Part shown: positions 43,985 to 55,686 of the stretch, one piece after another | How positions within the stretch are numbered: the stretch's first letter is position 1 | How the letters are laid out: each line of letters begins with the position of its first letter | NCBI GenBank assembly: GCA_029718625.1 | Contig: CM056389.1 | Location: forward strand, 8,542,494 to 8,606,493 | From: Synaphobranchus kaupii | Taxonomy: Eukaryota > Chordata > Actinopteri > Anguilliformes > Synaphobranchidae | DNA: 64,000 nucleotides | Direction of reading: 5' to 3' | Notes under the pieces: generated by a model | What the model was told of the DNA's origin: nothing | Databases searched by the model: none | What the model saw: the letters and a program-made list of their open reading frames with translations, nothing else | Position numbers and translations under genes: made by a program

Positions 43985-44434
43985 TTGCTGTGCTGTGCCC
44001 TCACAATGCAGAACTGTGGTATGTAGTGCTGGAGCGTTTGTGATTGCATTACTGCTATTTTGCATCCTGCATTGACTTGCTATGCAAAGGTCAGGGGTCA
44101 AAGAGCAGTCGTTATGTTGAAGGGAACAGGCTAGTCCCCAGTAAGTGCAAGAAGTGCAGAAACGTGCCTATTGAACATTTAACTAAGTAATACAAACAAA
44201 AGCAAAGAACAACAGGTTCTGCAAACAGAAAAATAAGTTTATTAGAAGGCCCAGAGCTGCCTGGTGACATGACGAGGAAGTCTTTTCATGATGCATGTAA
44301 ACGGCATAATAGGAATATGACCGTAACCAGGATTGTTATTCAGAATGTGGTTTCCATATTGCTGTCTCGTATTGTTTGGTATAGATTAATTGGTTTCTTT
44401 GTTTATTCTGGTTCTACGTGGGGTTGATTGTGGT

Positions 44435-44516
44435 GCTGTGATGGCCGAGAGGTTAAGGCGTTGGACTCGAAATCCAATGGGGTTTCCCCGCGCAGGTTCG
44501 AACCCTGCTCGCAGCG
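44435..44516 (+). tRNA. tRNA-Ser-CGA: tRNA-Ser-CGA (U25)
   Basis: Intact copy. Confidence 0.96.
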
Positions 44517-45006
44517 TAGGCTTTGATTTTCAACGGGGGATTAATGCTATAAATCACGGTTGAGGAATCTTATCCGAAAACGGTGCGCGTTCGTTTTTGT
44601 TTTAGCCGAGCACTAAGACGCCTGATTCTACTTAGCAAGGTCTTGACCTACACATGGGTCTTCATTCTTTGCCTTCTGCTGTCTTGACCACGATGTGAAG
44701 TTCATTCTACCACCAGAACAGATGGGCATCATGACTGGGAGTAGTAACCGAACTTCACCCTAGCTGTCCACGAGAATGAGAAATTGTTGTTTGAATCTTG
44801 AAAACAAAATGGCAAAAGAAAGTGGCATATTGATTTACCTTTGCTGAGTGCAAAAATGGCTGCGCTGGCTGGTCAGGGTGTTTAAATCAGTCAGTTGGTA
44901 CCGTCATTCAAATCCTGCTCTTCTTTATGCTCCGTGCAAGACAATGCTTGTCAACCAGTAAGTATCTGTTCATTACAAAAAACCTTTAAAGGATTAACCG
45001 GATGTG

Positions 45007-45088
45007 CGCTGCGAGCAGGGTTCGAACCTGCGCGGGGAAACCCCATTGGATTTCAAGTCCAACGCCTTAACCACTCGGCCATCGCAGC
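45007..45088 (-). tRNA. tRNA-Ser-TGA: tRNA-Ser-TGA (U25)
   Basis: Intact; the terminator is a T6 run here. Confidence 0.96.
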
Positions 45089-45435
45089 TCTACATTACTG
45101 AGGACAGCCCAAAAAAGAGAAACATAAGACCATAAACACATGACCTAAAACCACAAAAATGCCATGACCTAGTCCATATACAGGTATACTGTGTCTAGTG
45201 ACAACGGAGCTTAGAGTGTTGTTCAACCTGTTGATCTGATCTAGTCTAGCTTGCTAGTCTAGCTTAAACAAGTAAGAGTCTAGATATTGAGGCAACTATT
45301 TATGGTGACAGCCAGAGTATGAAAATTAACACCTGCCACCAGCCAAATGCCGGTCCAATTTTGATTGTGGTTGGTAAGATTTTCTACTTTAGCAACCACC
45401 ATGGCAGGGAGTTCTTACTTGCAATTGTTGTCTTT

Positions 45436-45464
45436 GGATACTCACCACTATACTATAACGAGGA
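45436..45464 (-). pseudogene. tRNA-Asp 5' stump (U25)
   Basis: 29-bp B1 form. Confidence 0.9.
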
Positions 45465-45788
45465 GTGACCTGGAATTGCCTTTCACTGTAGGCCAGAAAA
45501 AATTGAACGAATAAACACATAACTATCTTAGAAGGTTTTGATGTCTTGGAAATTTTCCTGCCTAGGGCATGTGACAGGCAATGACTGAGTATGATCCCTT
45601 ATCCCCTTTGAGGGAGCATATTTGAGTCAACTTCGTCAAAAAGCTTTTGAGCGGGCGACTTTTTCACACGAACGGGGCCACTTAAATTCTCCGGATGAAA
45701 CCCTTATTTCCAGGGTTTTGTTGAAGGGATTCAGGAGCACACTTACCTGATAGAATAGAATATACTTAATTCCTTTGAGAGGAATAAA

Positions 45789-45861
45789 TGGTTCCACTGG
45801 GGATTGAACCCAGGACCTTCTGCGTGTAAAGCAGACGTGATAACCACTACACTATGGAACC
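45789..45861 (-). tRNA. tRNA-Val-TAC: tRNA-Val-TAC (U25)
   Basis: Intact. Confidence 0.95.
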
Positions 45862-46311
45862 TTGCTGTGCTGTGCCCTCACAATGCAGAACTGTGGTATG
45901 TAGTGCTGGAGCGTTTGTGATTGCATTACTGCTATTTTGCATCCTGCATTGACTTGCTATGCAAAGGTCAGGGGTCAAAGAGCAGTCGTTATGTTGAAGG
46001 GAACAGGCTAGTCCCCAGTAAGTGCAAGAAGTGCAGAAACGTGCCTATTGAACATTTAACTAAGTAATACAAACAAAAGCAAAGAACAACAGGTTCTGCA
46101 AACAGAAAAATAAGTTTATTAGAAGGCCCAGAGCTGCCTGGTGACATGACGAGGAAGTCTTTTCATGATGCATGTAAACGGCATAATAGGAATATGACCG
46201 TAACCAGGATTGTTATTCAGAATGTGGTTTCCATATTGCTGTCTCGTATTGTTTGGTATAGATTAATTGGTTTCTTTGTTTATTCTGGTTCTACGTGGGG
46301 TTGGTTGTGGT

Positions 46312-46393
46312 GCTGTGATGGCCGAGAGGTTAAGGCGTTGGACTCGAAATCCAATGGGGTTTCCCCGCGCAGGTTCGAACCCTGCTCGCAGCG
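46312..46393 (+). tRNA. tRNA-Ser-CGA: tRNA-Ser-CGA (U26)
   Basis: Intact copy. Confidence 0.96.
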
Positions 46394-46981
46394 TAGGCTT
46401 TGATTTTCAAAGGGTGATTAATGCTATAAATCACGGTTGGGGAATCTTATCCGAAAACGGTGCGCGTTCGTTTTTGTTTTAGCCGAGCACTAAGACGCCT
46501 GATTCTACTTAGCAAGGTCTTGACCTACACATGGGTCTTCATTCTTTGCCTTCTGCTGTCTTGACCACGATGCAAAGTTCATTCTACCACCAGAACAGAT
46601 GGGCATCATGACTGGGAGTAGTAACCGAACTTCACCCTAGCTGTCCAGGAGAATGAGAAATTGTTGTTTGAATCTTGAAAACAAAATGGCAAAAGAAAGT
46701 GGCATATTGATTTACCTTTGCTGAGTGCAAAAATGGCTGCGCTGGCTGATCAAGTTTTTTGAATCAACTGCCTGCCCTGCAAAAATTCCTGCCAAGCGAT
46801 TTGGTTTGCTCGCGTACACGTCATATCACGGGAGATAGTCCTGCTCTTCTCCAACATCCGTTTCATAGTGTCTCTAATAACGAGTCAGAGGGTTGGTGCT
46901 AATACCCTTGAAATGGCCACTTCCGAGACATGCACACCGGGGACATGAGGCAAGTTCAACGCGCTTACAAACACACACTAT

Positions 46982-47055
46982 CGTGCCTGGGTGGGCTCTA
47001 ACCACCAGCCTTTCGGTTAACAGCCGAGAGCGCTAACCGATTGCGCCACAGTGAT
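46982..47055 (-). pseudogene. Decayed tRNA-Asn-GTT (U26)
   Basis: U1-type defects. Confidence 0.85.
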
Positions 47056-47138
47056 AAGGTCCTGTCCTCGACCTCAGTGTACGTTGGTGAACTTGTTTGG
47101 TTTGTTGTAATTCCGTAGAACTTTTGTCAAAAGACAGC

Positions 47139-47210
47139 CTCCCCGTCGGGGAATCGAACCCCGGTCTCCCGCGTGACAGGCGGGGATACTCACCACTATA
47201 CTAACGATGA
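47139..47210 (-). tRNA. tRNA-Asp-GTC: tRNA-Asp-GTC, C3A variant (U26)
   Basis: The 5' end reads tcatcg instead of tcctcg, giving an A3:G70 mismatch in the acceptor stem. Confidence 0.85.
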
Positions 47211-47533
47211 GTGACCTGGTATTGTCTTTCACTGTAGGCCAGAAAAAATTGAACGAATAAACACATAACTATCTTAGAAGGTTTTGATGTCTTGCCAATT
47301 TTCCAGCCTAGGTCATGTGACAGGCAATGACTGAGTATAATCCCTTCTCCCCTTTGAGGGTGCATATTTGAGTCAACTTCGTCAAAAAGCCTTTGAGCGG
47401 GCGACTTTTTCACACGAACGGGGGCTCTTAAAATCCCTGGATGAAATCCTTATTTCAGGGTTTTGTTGAGGGGATTCAAGAGCACACTTATCTGATAGAA
47501 AAGAATATACTTCATTTCTTTAAGAGGAATAAA

Positions 47534-47606
47534 TGTTTCCACTGGGGATTGTACCCAGGACCTTCTGCGTGTAAAGCAGACATGATAACCACTACACTAT
47601 GGAACC
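47534..47606 (-). pseudogene. Damaged tRNA-Val-TAC (U26)
   Basis: U1-type defects. Confidence 0.7.
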
Positions 47607-48056
47607 TTGCTGTGCTGTGCCCTCACAATGCAGAACTGTGGTATGTAGTGCTGGAGCGTTTGTGATTGCATTACTGCTATTTTGCATCCTGCATTGACTT
47701 GCTATGCAAAGGTCAGGGGTCAAAGAGCAGTCGTTATGTTGAAGGGAACAGGCTAGTCCCCAGTAAGTGCAAGAAGTGCAGAAACGTGCCTATTGAACAT
47801 TTAACTAAGTAATACAAACAAAAGCAAAGAACAACAGGTTCTGCAAACAGAAAAATAAGTTTAATAGAAGGCCCAGAGCTGCCTGGTGACATGACGAGGA
47901 AGTCTTTTCATGATGCATGTAAACGGCATAATAGGAATATGACCGTAACCAGGATTGTTATTCAGAATGTGGTTTCCATATTGCTGTCTCGTATTGTTTG
48001 GTATAGATTAATTGGTTTCTTTGTTTATTCTGGTTCTACGTGGGGTTGGTTGTGGT

Positions 48057-48138
48057 GCTGTGATGGCCGAGAGGTTAAGGCGTTGGACTCGAAATCCAAT
48101 GGGGTTTCCCCGCGCAGGTTTGAACCCTGCTCGCAGCG
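48057..48138 (+). tRNA. tRNA-Ser-CGA: tRNA-Ser-CGA, C56T variant (U27)
   Basis: T-loop tttgaac, as in U24; otherwise intact. Confidence 0.75.
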
Positions 48139-48726
48139 TAGGCTTTGATTTTCTAAGGGTGATTAATGCTATAAATCACGGTTGGGGAATCTTATCCGAA
48201 AACGGTGCGCGTTCGTTTTTGTTTTAGCCGAGCACTAAGACGCCTGATTCTACTTAGCAAGGTCTTGACCTACACATGGGTCTTCATTCTTTGCCTTCTG
48301 CTGTCTTGACCACGATGCAAAGTTCATTCTACCACCAGAACAGATGGGCATCATGACTGGGAGTAGTAACCGAACTTCACCCTAGCTGTCCAGGAGAATG
48401 AGAAATTGTTGTTTGAATCTTGAAAACAAAATGGCAAAAGAAAGTGGCATATTGATTTACCTTTGCTGAGTGCAAAAATGGCTGCGCTGGCTGATCAAGT
48501 TTTTTGAATCAACTGCCTGCCCTGCAAAAATTCCTGCCAAGCGATTTGGTTTGCTCGCGTACACGTCATATCACGGGAGATAGTCCTGCTCTTCTCCAAC
48601 ATCCGTTTCATAGTGTCTCTAATAACGAGTCAGAGGGTTGGCGCTAATACCCTTGAAATGGCCACTTCCGAGACATGCACACCAGGGACATGAGGCAAGT
48701 TCAACGCGCTTACAAACACACACTAT

Positions 48727-48736
48727 CGTGCCTGGG
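48727..48736 (-). pseudogene. tRNA-Asn 3' remnant (U27)
   Basis: Only cgtgcctggg, the 3' end of the Asn pseudogene, survives before the switch to B sequence. Confidence 0.8.
48732..48736. other. A/B recombination junction, 5-bp microhomology
   Basis: ctggg is common to the A parent (tgcctgggtggg) and the B parent (atgactgggagtag); the chimera reads tgcctgggagtag. Confidence 0.88.
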
Positions 48737-49003
48737 AGTAGTAACCGAACTTCACCCTAGCTGTCCACGAGAATGAGAAATTGTTGTTTGAATCTTGAAA
48801 ACAAAATGGCAAAAGAAAGTGGCATATTGATTTACCTTTGCTGAGTGCAAAAATGGCTGCGCTGGCTGGTCAGGGTGTTTAAATCAGTCAGTTGGTACCG
48901 TCATTCAAATCCTGCTCTTCTTTATGCTCCGTGCAAGACAATGCTTGTCAACCAGTAAGTATCTGTTCATTACCAAAAACCTTTAAAGGATTTACCGGAT
49001 GTG

Positions 49004-49085
49004 CGCTGCGAGCAGGGTTCAAACCTGCGCGGGGAAACCCCATTGGATTTCAAGTCCAACGCCTTAACCACTCGGCCATCGCAGC
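49004..49085 (-). tRNA. tRNA-Ser-TGA: tRNA-Ser-TGA, C56T variant (U27)
   Basis: The plus strand reads gggttcaaacctg, so the T-loop is tttgaac. The same change is present in the Ser-CGA gene of this unit. Confidence 0.75.
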
Positions 49086-49432
49086 TCTACATTACTGAGG
49101 ACAGCCCAAAAAAGAGAAACATTAGACCATAAACACATGACCTAAAACCACAAAAATGCCATGACCTAGTCCATATACAGGTATACTGTGTCTAGTGACA
49201 ACGGAGCTTAGAGTGTTGTTCAACCTGTTGATCTGATCTAGTCTAGCTTGCTAGTCTAGCTTAAACAAGTAAGAGTCTAGATATTGAGGCAACTATTTAT
49301 GGTGACAGCCAGAGTATGAAAATTAACACCTGCCACCGGCCAAATGCCGGTCCAATTTTGATTGTGGTTGGCAAGATTTTCTACTTTAGCAACCACCATG
49401 GCAGGGAGTTCTTACTTGCAATTGTTGTCTTT

Positions 49433-49461
49433 GGATACTCACCACTATACTATAACGAGGA
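49433..49461 (-). pseudogene. tRNA-Asp 5' stump (U27)
   Basis: 29-bp B1 form. Confidence 0.9.
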
Positions 49462-49785
49462 GTGACCTGGAATTGCCTTTCACTGTAGGCCAGAAAAAAT
49501 TGAACGAATAAACACATAACTATCTTAGAAGGTTTTGATGTCTTGGAAATTTTCCTGCCTAGGGCATGTGACAGGCAATGACTGAGTATGATCCCTTATC
49601 CCCTTTGAGGGAGCATATTTGAGTCAACTTCGTCAAAAAGCTTTTGAGCGGGCGACTTTTTCACACGAACGGGGCCACTTAAATTCTCCGGATGAAACCC
49701 TTATTTCCAGGGTTTTGTTGAAGGGATTCAGGAGCACACTTACCTGATAGAATAGAATATACTTAATTCCTTTGAGAAGAATAAA

Positions 49786-49858
49786 TGGTTCCACTGGGGA
49801 TTGAACCCAGGACCTTCTGCGTGTAAAGCAGACGTGATAACCACTACACTATGGAACC
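49786..49858 (-). tRNA. tRNA-Val-TAC: tRNA-Val-TAC (U27)
   Basis: Intact. Confidence 0.95.
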
Positions 49859-50308
49859 TTGCTGTGCTGTGCCCTCACAATGCAGAACTGTGGTATGTAG
49901 TGCTGGAGCGTTTGTGATTGCATTACTGCTATTTTGCATCCTGCATTGACTTGCTATGCAAAGGTCAGGGGTCAAAGAGCAGTCGTTATGTTGAAGGGAA
50001 CAGGCTAGTCCCCAGTAAGTGCAAGAAGTGCAGAAACGTGCCTATTGAACATTTAACTAAGTAATACAAACAAAAGCAAAGAACAACAGGTTCTGCAAAC
50101 AGAAAAATAAGTTTATTAGAAGGCCCAGAGCTGCCTGGTGACATGACGAGGAAGTCTTTTCATGATGCATGTAAACGGCATAATAGGAATATGACCGTAA
50201 CCAGGATTGTTATTCAGAATGTGGTTTCCATATTGCTGTCTCGTATTGTTTGGTATAGATTAATTGGTTTCTTTGTTTATTCTGGTTCTACGTGGGGTTG
50301 GTTGTGGT

Positions 50309-50391
50309 GCTGTGATGGCCGAGAGGTTAAGGCGTTGGACTCGAAATCCAATGGGGTTTCCCCGCGCAGGTTTCGAACCCTGCTCGCAGCG
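50309..50391 (+). tRNA. tRNA-Ser-CGA: tRNA-Ser-CGA with extra T in the T-arm (U28)
   Basis: 83 nt; the T-arm reads gcaggtttcgaaccc, adding one base to the T-loop or B box. If real, the copy is damaged; the context suggests a sequencing error. Confidence 0.7.
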
Positions 50392-50983
50392 TAGGCTTTG
50401 ATTTTCAAAGGGTGATTAATGCTATAAATCACGGTTGGGGAATCTTATCCGAAAACGGTGCGCGTTCGTTTTTTGTTTTAGCCGAGCACTAAGACGCCTG
50501 ATTCTACTTAGCAAGGTCTTGACCTACACATGGGTCTTCATTCTTTGCCTTCTGCTGTCTTGACCACGATGCAAAGTTCATTCTACCACCAGAACAGATG
50601 GGCATCATGACTGGGGAGTAGTAACCGAACTTCACCCTAGCTGTCCAGGAGGAATGAGAAATTGTTGTTTGAATCTTGAAAACAAAATGGCAAAAGAAAG
50701 TGGCATATTGATTTACCTTTGCTGAGTGCAAGAATGGCTGCGCTGGCTGAGCAAGTTTTTTGAATCAACTGCCTGCCCTGCAAAAATTCCTGCCAAGCGA
50801 TTTGGTTTGCTCGCGTACACGTCATATCACGGGAGATAGTCCTGCTCTTCTCCAACATCCGTTTCATAGTGTCTCTAATAACGAGTCAGAGGGTTGGTGC
50901 TAATACCCTTGAAATGGCCACTTCCGAGACATGCACAACCGGGGACATGAGGCAAGTTCAACGCGCTTACAAACACACACTAT

Positions 50984-51057
50984 CGTGCCTGGGTGGGCTC
51001 TAACCACCAGCCTTTCGGTTAACAGCCGAGAGCGCTAACCGATTGCGCCACAGTGAT
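50984..51057 (-). pseudogene. Decayed tRNA-Asn-GTT (U28)
   Basis: U1-type defects. Confidence 0.85.
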
Positions 51058-51140
51058 AAGGTCCTGTCCTCAACCTCAGTGTACGTTGGTGAACTTGTTT
51101 GGTTTGTTGTAATTCCGTAGAACTTTTGTCAAAAGACAGC

Positions 51141-51213
51141 CTCCCCGTCGGGGAATCGAACCCCGGTCTCCCGCGTGACAGGCGGGGGATACTCACCACT
51201 ATACTAACGAGGA
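51141..51213 (-). tRNA. tRNA-Asp-GTC: tRNA-Asp-GTC with one extra C (U28)
   Basis: 73 nt; the run before the anticodon stem has one more C than in other units. Either damage or error, as for the rest of U28. Confidence 0.75.
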
Positions 51214-51540
51214 GTGACCTGGTATTGCCTTTTCACTGTAGGCCAGAAAAAATTGAACGAATAAACACATAACTATCTTAGAAGGTTTTGATGTCTTGGC
51301 AATTTTCCAGCCTAGGTCATGTGACAGGCAATGACTGAGTATGATCCCTTCTCCCCTTTGAGGGAGCATATTTGAGTCAACTTCGTCAAAAAGCCTTTGA
51401 GTGGGGCGACTTTTTTCACACGAATGGGGGCTCTTAAAATCCCTGGATGAAATCCTTATTTCAGGGTTTTGTTGAGGGGGATTCAGGAGCACACTTATCT
51501 GATAGAAAAGAATATACTTCATTTCTTTAAGAGGAATAAA

Positions 51541-51613
51541 TGGTTCCACTGGGGATTGTACCCAGGACCTTCTGCGTGTAAAGCAGACATGATAACCACT
51601 ACACTATGGAACC
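51541..51613 (-). pseudogene. Damaged tRNA-Val-TAC, acceptor repaired (U28)
   Basis: Keeps A55 and T25 but has aaatggttcc, so the 2:71 pair is restored as in B units. Confidence 0.65.
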
Positions 51614-52064
51614 TTGGTGTGCTGTGCCCTCACAATGCAGAAACTGTGGTATGTAGTGCTGGAGCGTTTGTGATTGCATTACTGCTATTTTGCATCCTGC
51701 ATTGACTTGCTATGCAAAGGTCAGGGGTCAAAGAGCAGTCGTTATGTTGAAGGGAACAGGCTAGTCCCCAGTAAGTGCAAGAAGTGCAGAAACGTGCCTA
51801 TTGAACATTTAACTAAGTAATACAAACAAAAGCAAAGAACAACAGGTTCTGCAAACAGAAAAATAAGTTTATTAGAAGGCCCAGAGCTGCCTGGTGACAT
51901 GACGAGGAAGTCTTTTCATGATGCATGTAAACGGCATAATAGGAATATGACCGTAACCAGGATTGTTATTCAGAATGTGGTTTCCATATTGCTGTCTCGT
52001 ATTGTTTGGTATAGATTAATTGGTTTCTTTGTTTATTCTGGTTCTACGTGGGGTTGGTTGTGGT

Positions 52065-52146
52065 GCTGTGATGGCCGAGAGGTTAAGGCGTTGGACTCGA
52101 AATCCAATGGGGTTTCCCCGCGCAGGTTCGAACCCTGCTCGCAGCG
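52065..52146 (+). tRNA. tRNA-Ser-CGA: tRNA-Ser-CGA (U29)
   Basis: Intact copy. Confidence 0.96.
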
Positions 52147-52636
52147 TAGGCTTTGATTTTCAACGGGGGATTAATGCTATAAATCACGGTTGAGGAATCT
52201 TATCCGAAAACGGTGCGCGTTCGTTTTTGTTTTAGCCGAGCACTAAGACGCCTGATTCTACTTAGCAAGGTCTTGACCTACACATGGGTCTTCATTCTTT
52301 GCCTTCTGCTGTCTTGACCACGATGTGAAGTTCATTCTACCACCAGAACAGATGGGCATCATGACTGGGAGTAGTAACCAAACTTCACCCTAGCTGTCCA
52401 CGAGAATGAGAAATTGTTGTTTGAATCTTGAAAACAAAATGGCAAAAGAAAGTGGCATATTGATTTACCTTTGCTGAGTGCAAAAATGGCTGCGCTGGCT
52501 GGTCAGGGTGTTTAAATCAGTCAGTTGGTACCGTCATTCAAATCCTGCTCTTCTTTATGCTCCGTGCAAGACAATGCTTGTCAACCAGTAAGTATCTGTT
52601 CATTACCAAAAACCTTTAAAGGATTTACCGGATGTG

Positions 52637-52718
52637 CGCTGCGAGCAGGGTTCGAACCTGCGCAGGGAAACCCCATTGGATTTCAAGTCCAACGCCTTAA
52701 CCACTCGGCCATCGCAGC
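52637..52718 (-). tRNA. tRNA-Ser-TGA: tRNA-Ser-TGA (U29)
   Basis: One variable-arm change (gcgcagggaaacc on the plus strand); otherwise intact. Confidence 0.93.
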
Positions 52719-53065
52719 TCTACATTACTGAGGACGGCCCAAAAAAGAGAAACATAAGACCATAAACACATGACCTAAAACCACAAAAATGCCATGACCT
52801 AGTCCATATACAGGTATACTGTGTCTAGTGACAACGGAGCTTAGAGTGTTGTTCAACCTGTTGATCTGATCTAGTCTAGCTTGCTAGTCTAGCTTAAACA
52901 AGTAAGAGTCTAGATATTGAGGCAACTATTTATGGTGACAGCCAGAGTATGAAAATTAACACCTGCCACCGGCCAAATGCCGGTCCAATTTTGATTGTGG
53001 TTGGCAAGATTTTCTACTTTAGCAACCACCATGGCAGGGAGTTCTTACTTGCAATTGTTGTCTTT

Positions 53066-53094
53066 GGATACTCACCACTATACTATAACGAGGA
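53066..53094 (-). pseudogene. tRNA-Asp 5' stump (U29)
   Basis: 29-bp B1 form. Confidence 0.9.
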
Positions 53095-53418
53095 GTGACC
53101 TGGAATTGCCTTTCACTGTAGGCCAGAAAAAATTGAACGAATAAACACATAACTATCTTAGAAGGTTTTGATGTCTTGGAAATTTTCCTGCCTAGGGCAT
53201 GTGACAGGCAATGACTGAGTATGATCCCTTATCCCCTTTGAGGGAGCATATTTGAGTCAACTTCGTCAAAAAGCTTTTGAGCGGGCGACTTTTTCACACG
53301 AACGGGGCCACTTAAATTCTCCGGATGAAACCCTTATTTCCAGGGTTTTGTTGAAGGGATTCAGGAGCACACTTACCTGATAGAATAGAATATACTTAAT
53401 TCCTTTGAGAGGAATAAA

Positions 53419-53491
53419 TGGTTCCACTGGGGATTGAACCCAGGACCTTCTGCGTGTAAAGCAGACGTGATAACCACTACACTATGGAACC
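53419..53491 (-). tRNA. tRNA-Val-TAC: tRNA-Val-TAC (U29)
   Basis: Intact. Confidence 0.95.
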
Positions 53492-53941
53492 TTGCTGTGC
53501 TGTGCCCTCACAATGCAGAACTGTGGTATGTAGTGCTGGAGCGTTTGTGATTGCATTACTGCTATTTTGCATCCTGCATTGACTTGCTATGCAAAGGTCA
53601 GGGGTCAAAGAGCAGTCGTTATGTTGAAGGGAACAGGCTAGTCCCCAGTAAGTGCAAGAAGTGCAGAAACGTGCCTATTGAACATTTAACTAAGTAATAC
53701 AAACAAAAGCAAAGAACAACAGGTTCTGCAAACAGAAAAATAAGTTTATTAGAAGGCCCAGAGCTGCCTGGTGACATGACGAGGAAGTCTTTTCATGATG
53801 CATGTAAACGGCATAATAGGAATATGACCGTAACCAGGATTGTTATTCAGAATGTGGTTTCCATATTGCTGTCTCGTATTGTTTGGTATAGATTAATTGG
53901 TTTCTTTGTTTATTCTGGTTCTACGTGGGGTTGGTTGTGGT

Positions 53942-54023
53942 GCTGTGATGGCCGAGAGGTTAAGGCGTTGGACTCGAAATCCAATGGGGTTTCCCCGCGC
54001 AGGTTCGAACCCTGCTCGCAGCG
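53942..54023 (+). tRNA. tRNA-Ser-CGA: tRNA-Ser-CGA (U30)
   Basis: Intact copy. Confidence 0.96.
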
Positions 54024-54611
54024 TAGGCTTTGATTTTCAAAGGGTGATTAATGCTATAAATCACGGTTGGGGAATCTTATCCGAAAACGGTGCGCGTTCG
54101 TTTTTGTTTTAGCCGAGCACTAAGACGCCTGATTCTACTTAGCAAGGTCTTGACCTACACATGGGTCTTCATTCTTTGCCTTCTGCTGTCTTGACCACGA
54201 TGCAAAGTTCATTCTACCACCAGAACAGATGGGCATCATGACTGGGAGTAGTAACCGAACTTCACCCTAGCTGTCCAGGAGAATGAGAAATTGTTGTTTG
54301 AATCTTGAAAACAAAATGGCAAAAGAAAGTGGCATATTGATTTACCTTTGCTGAGTGCAAAAATGGCTGCGCTGGCTGATCAAGTTTTTTGAATCAACTG
54401 CCTGCCCTGCAAAAATTCCTGCCAAGCGATTTGGTTTGCTCGCGTACACGTCATATCACGGGAGATAGTCCTGCTCTTCTCCAACATCCGTTTCATAGTG
54501 TCTCTAATAACGAGTCAGAGGGTTGGTGCTAATACCCTTGAAATGGCCACTTCCGAGACATGCACACCGGGGACATGAGGCAAGTTCAACGCGCTTACAA
54601 ACACACACTAT

Positions 54612-54685
54612 CGTGCCTGGGTGGGCTCTAACCACCAGCCTTTCGGTTAACAGCCGAGAGCGCTAACCGATTGCGCCACAGTGAT
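54612..54685 (-). pseudogene. Decayed tRNA-Asn-GTT (U30)
   Basis: U1-type defects. Confidence 0.85.
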
Positions 54686-54768
54686 AAGGTCCTGTCCTCA
54701 ACCTCAGTGTACGTTGGTGAACTTGTTTGGTTTGTTGTAATTCCGTAGAACTTTTGTCAAAAGACAGC

Positions 54769-54840
54769 CTCCCCGTCGGGGAATCGAACCCCGGTCTCCC
54801 GCGTGACAGGCGGGGATACTCACCACTATACTAACGAGGA
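54769..54840 (-). tRNA. tRNA-Asp-GTC: tRNA-Asp-GTC (U30)
   Basis: Intact. Confidence 0.97.
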
Positions 54841-55163
54841 GTGACCTGGTATTGCCTTTCACTGTAGGCCAGAAAAAATTGAACGAATAAACACATAACT
54901 ATCTTAGAAGGTTTTGATGTCTTGGCAATTTTCCAGCCTAGGTCATGTGACAGGCAATGACTGAGTATGATCCCTTCTCCCCTTTGAGGGAGCATATTTG
55001 AGTCAACTTCGTCAAAAAGCCTTTGAGTGGGCGACTTTTTCACACGAATGGGGGCTCTTAAAATCCCTGGATGAAATCCTTATTTCAGGGTTTTGTTGAG
55101 GGGATTCAGGAGCACACTTATCTGATAGAAAAGAATATACTTCATTTCTTTAAGAGGAATAAA

Positions 55164-55236
55164 TGGTTCCACTGGGGATTGTACCCAGGACCTTCTGCGT
55201 GTAAAGCAGACATGATAACCACTACACTATGGAACC
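55164..55236 (-). pseudogene. Damaged tRNA-Val-TAC, acceptor repaired (U30)
   Basis: As U28: A55 and T25 kept, 2:71 pair intact. Confidence 0.65.
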
Positions 55237-55686
55237 TTGCTGTGCTGTGCCCTCACAATGCAGAACTGTGGTATGTAGTGCTGGAGCGTTTGTGATTGCA
55301 TTACTGCTATTTTGCATCCTGCATTGACTTGCTATGCAAAGGTCAGGGGTCAAAGAGCAGTCGTTATGTTGAAGGGAACAGGCTAGTCCCCAGTAAGTGC
55401 AAGAAGTGCAGAAACGTGCCTATTGAACATTTAACTAAGTAATACAAACAAAAGCAAAGAACAACAGGTTCTGCAAACAGAAAAATAAGTTTATTAGAAG
55501 GCCCAGAGCTGCCTGGTGACATGACGAGGAAGTCTTTTCATGATGCATGTAAACGGCATAATAGGAATATGACCGTAACCAGGATTGTTATTCAGAATGT
55601 GGTTTCCATATTGCTGTCTCGTATTGTTTGGTATAGATTAATTGGTTTCTTTGTTTATTCTGGTTCTACGTGGGGTTGGTTGTGGT

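Larger units (their letters stand above)
42445..44189 (+). repeat. U24, type A unit
   Basis: 1,745 bp. Shares gcgactgtttc and cttaatttc with U15. Confidence 0.95.
44190..46066 (+). repeat. U25, type B1 unit
   Basis: 1,877 bp. Private changes cattacaaaaaacc and ggattaaccgg lie downstream of Ser-TGA. Confidence 0.95.
46067..47811 (+). repeat. U26, type A unit
   Basis: 1,745 bp with several private changes between Asp and Val (cttgccaat, gagtataatc, cacgaacgggggc). Confidence 0.95.
47812..50063 (+). repeat. U27, chimeric A*/B1 unit
   Basis: 2,252 bp. The first 925 bp follow type A* up to the first bases of the Asn pseudogene; the rest follows type B1 from its +550 position. 925 plus 1,327 gives the observed length. 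It carries Ser-CGA, Ser-TGA, the Asp stump and Val, and no Asp gene. The block around gagtagtaaccgaac is present twice. Confidence 0.93.
50064..51819 (+). repeat. U28, type A unit with eleven 1-bp insertions
   Basis: 1,756 bp. All 11 extra bases against the A consensus are single-base additions, nearly all lengthening a run (for example gtttcg, ctgggga, ggcggggga, gacttttttc, gaggggga, cagaaact). Confidence 0.93.
51820..53696 (+). repeat. U29, type B1 unit
   Basis: 1,877 bp. Has the perfect ccaccggcc hairpin; gtaaccaaac is shared with U31, and gaggacggcc with U33. Confidence 0.95.
53697..55441 (+). repeat. U30, type A unit
   Basis: 1,745 bp. Has gagggagcat (normally gagggtgcat in A), shared with U28, U32 and U35. 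Confidence 0.95.

Noticed and set aside
51199..51549. 116-codon minus-strand frame in U28
   Set aside because: Created by the cluster of single-base insertions in this unit; absent from all other A units.
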